A stretch of DNA of 12,654 nt, taken from Firmicutes bacterium UBA6418. GTDB taxonomy: Bacteria > Bacillota > Clostridia > Peptostreptococcales > Anaerovoracaceae. The stretch spans positions 16,398-29,051 of the forward strand of contig DJPG01000107.1 of assembly GCA_002439735.1 (NCBI GenBank), given 5' to 3'. Every line of letters starts with the position of its first letter. Position 1 is the first letter of the stretch. A program made the position numbers and the translations under genes. Below are positions 12,426-12,654 of this stretch, piece after piece. The notes under the pieces were generated by a model, which did not search any database, had not been told where the DNA came from, and saw only the letters and a list, made by a program, of their open reading frames with translations.

Positions 12426-12654
12426 CAATCGAGACCACCGGTCCTAAGGCCTCCGCGGCGCTGCTCGCGATGCCGGACGGTCATATGGGGCAGGGTGGAC
12501 AAGCGCAAGCAGTCAGACTGCTGGGTGAAACGTCTTCAGATGAAGCAAAAAATCATCTCAAAAATCTGCTGCCCTTGATCCGGCAGCTGCTTACCGAATG
12601 CAACGTTCCGAAGAGTCAGCTGACCCATATTGCCGCCTCAATCGGCCCCGGCTC
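12413..12654 (+). CDS. tsaB: tRNA t6A biosynthesis protein TsaB (5' part, cut by window end)
   Basis: First 80 residues of TsaB, the scaffold partner of TsaD in t6A formation, from the ASKHA fold family. The N-terminus MYLLAIETTGPKASAALL matches the family's LaIdTS-like strand. NHLKNLLPLI (about 47-56) corresponds to the usual H-s-e-x-L-x-P-x-I segment, and the fragment ends in the IAASIGPGS motif, which in full proteins continues as GPGSFTG. Start ATG 12413 lies within the end of tsaE (13-base overlap) with GAGAGG at 12399-12404. The rest of the gene lies beyond the window; tsaD or rimI would be expected downstream. Confidence 0.92.
   Translation, partial: MYLLAIETTGPKASAALLAMPDGHMGQGGQAQAVRLLGETSSDEAKNHLKNLLPLIRQLLTECNVPKSQLTHIAASIGPG

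Overview
The window reads as a chromosomal stretch of an anaerobic Bacillota, most likely class Clostridia. The reasons are strong AAGGAGG-type ribosome sites, sigma-A promoters (TATAAT), Gram-positive lipoprotein signals, a PepV-type dipeptidase, an ECF-type riboflavin S component behind an FMN riboswitch, and tsaE-tsaB in the usual Bacillota order. Coding GC looks moderate and the spacers are AT-rich. An amino-acid-using member (for example Anaerovoracaceae-like) would fit, but that rank is a guess. Every gene supported here is on the + strand. I see no mobile element, CRISPR array, tRNA or rRNA.

Region 1 (1-2410): a two-gene operon encoding a DUF1538 membrane protein of unknown substrate and a two-domain P-II-like protein, closed by an intrinsic terminator. 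The pairing suggests a membrane transporter or channel controlled by a cytosolic nucleotide or metabolite sensor.

Region 2 (2411-9145): a complete branched-chain-type amino acid ABC transporter, in the order binding protein (livJ), permeases (livH, livM), ATPases (livG, livF), then a second, divergent binding protein. A very good promoter precedes livJ. The livJ leader carries two CodY-like boxes and other dyads, which makes repression by branched-chain amino acids plausible. The livJ-livH spacer holds three hairpins, which probably let the binding protein be made in excess over the permeases. The second binding protein lacks several residues expected to hold an alpha-amino acid.

Region 3 (9146-11091): a single-domain Nfu/NifU-C iron-sulfur scaffold protein with its own likely promoter, preceded by three helically phased repeats. 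It is followed by pepV (M20 dipeptidase) after two intergenic hairpins.

Region 4 (11057-12654): a promoter buried in the last codons of pepV drives an FMN riboswitch with a readable terminator/antiterminator switch, then ribU (riboflavin uptake). tsaE and the 5' part of tsaB (tRNA t6A synthesis) follow and run off the window edge.

Peptide and amino acid use (liv system, PepV) dominates the window. The possibly under-described items are the DUF1538/P-II pair, the divergent second binding protein, and the dense regulatory layout upstream of livJ.
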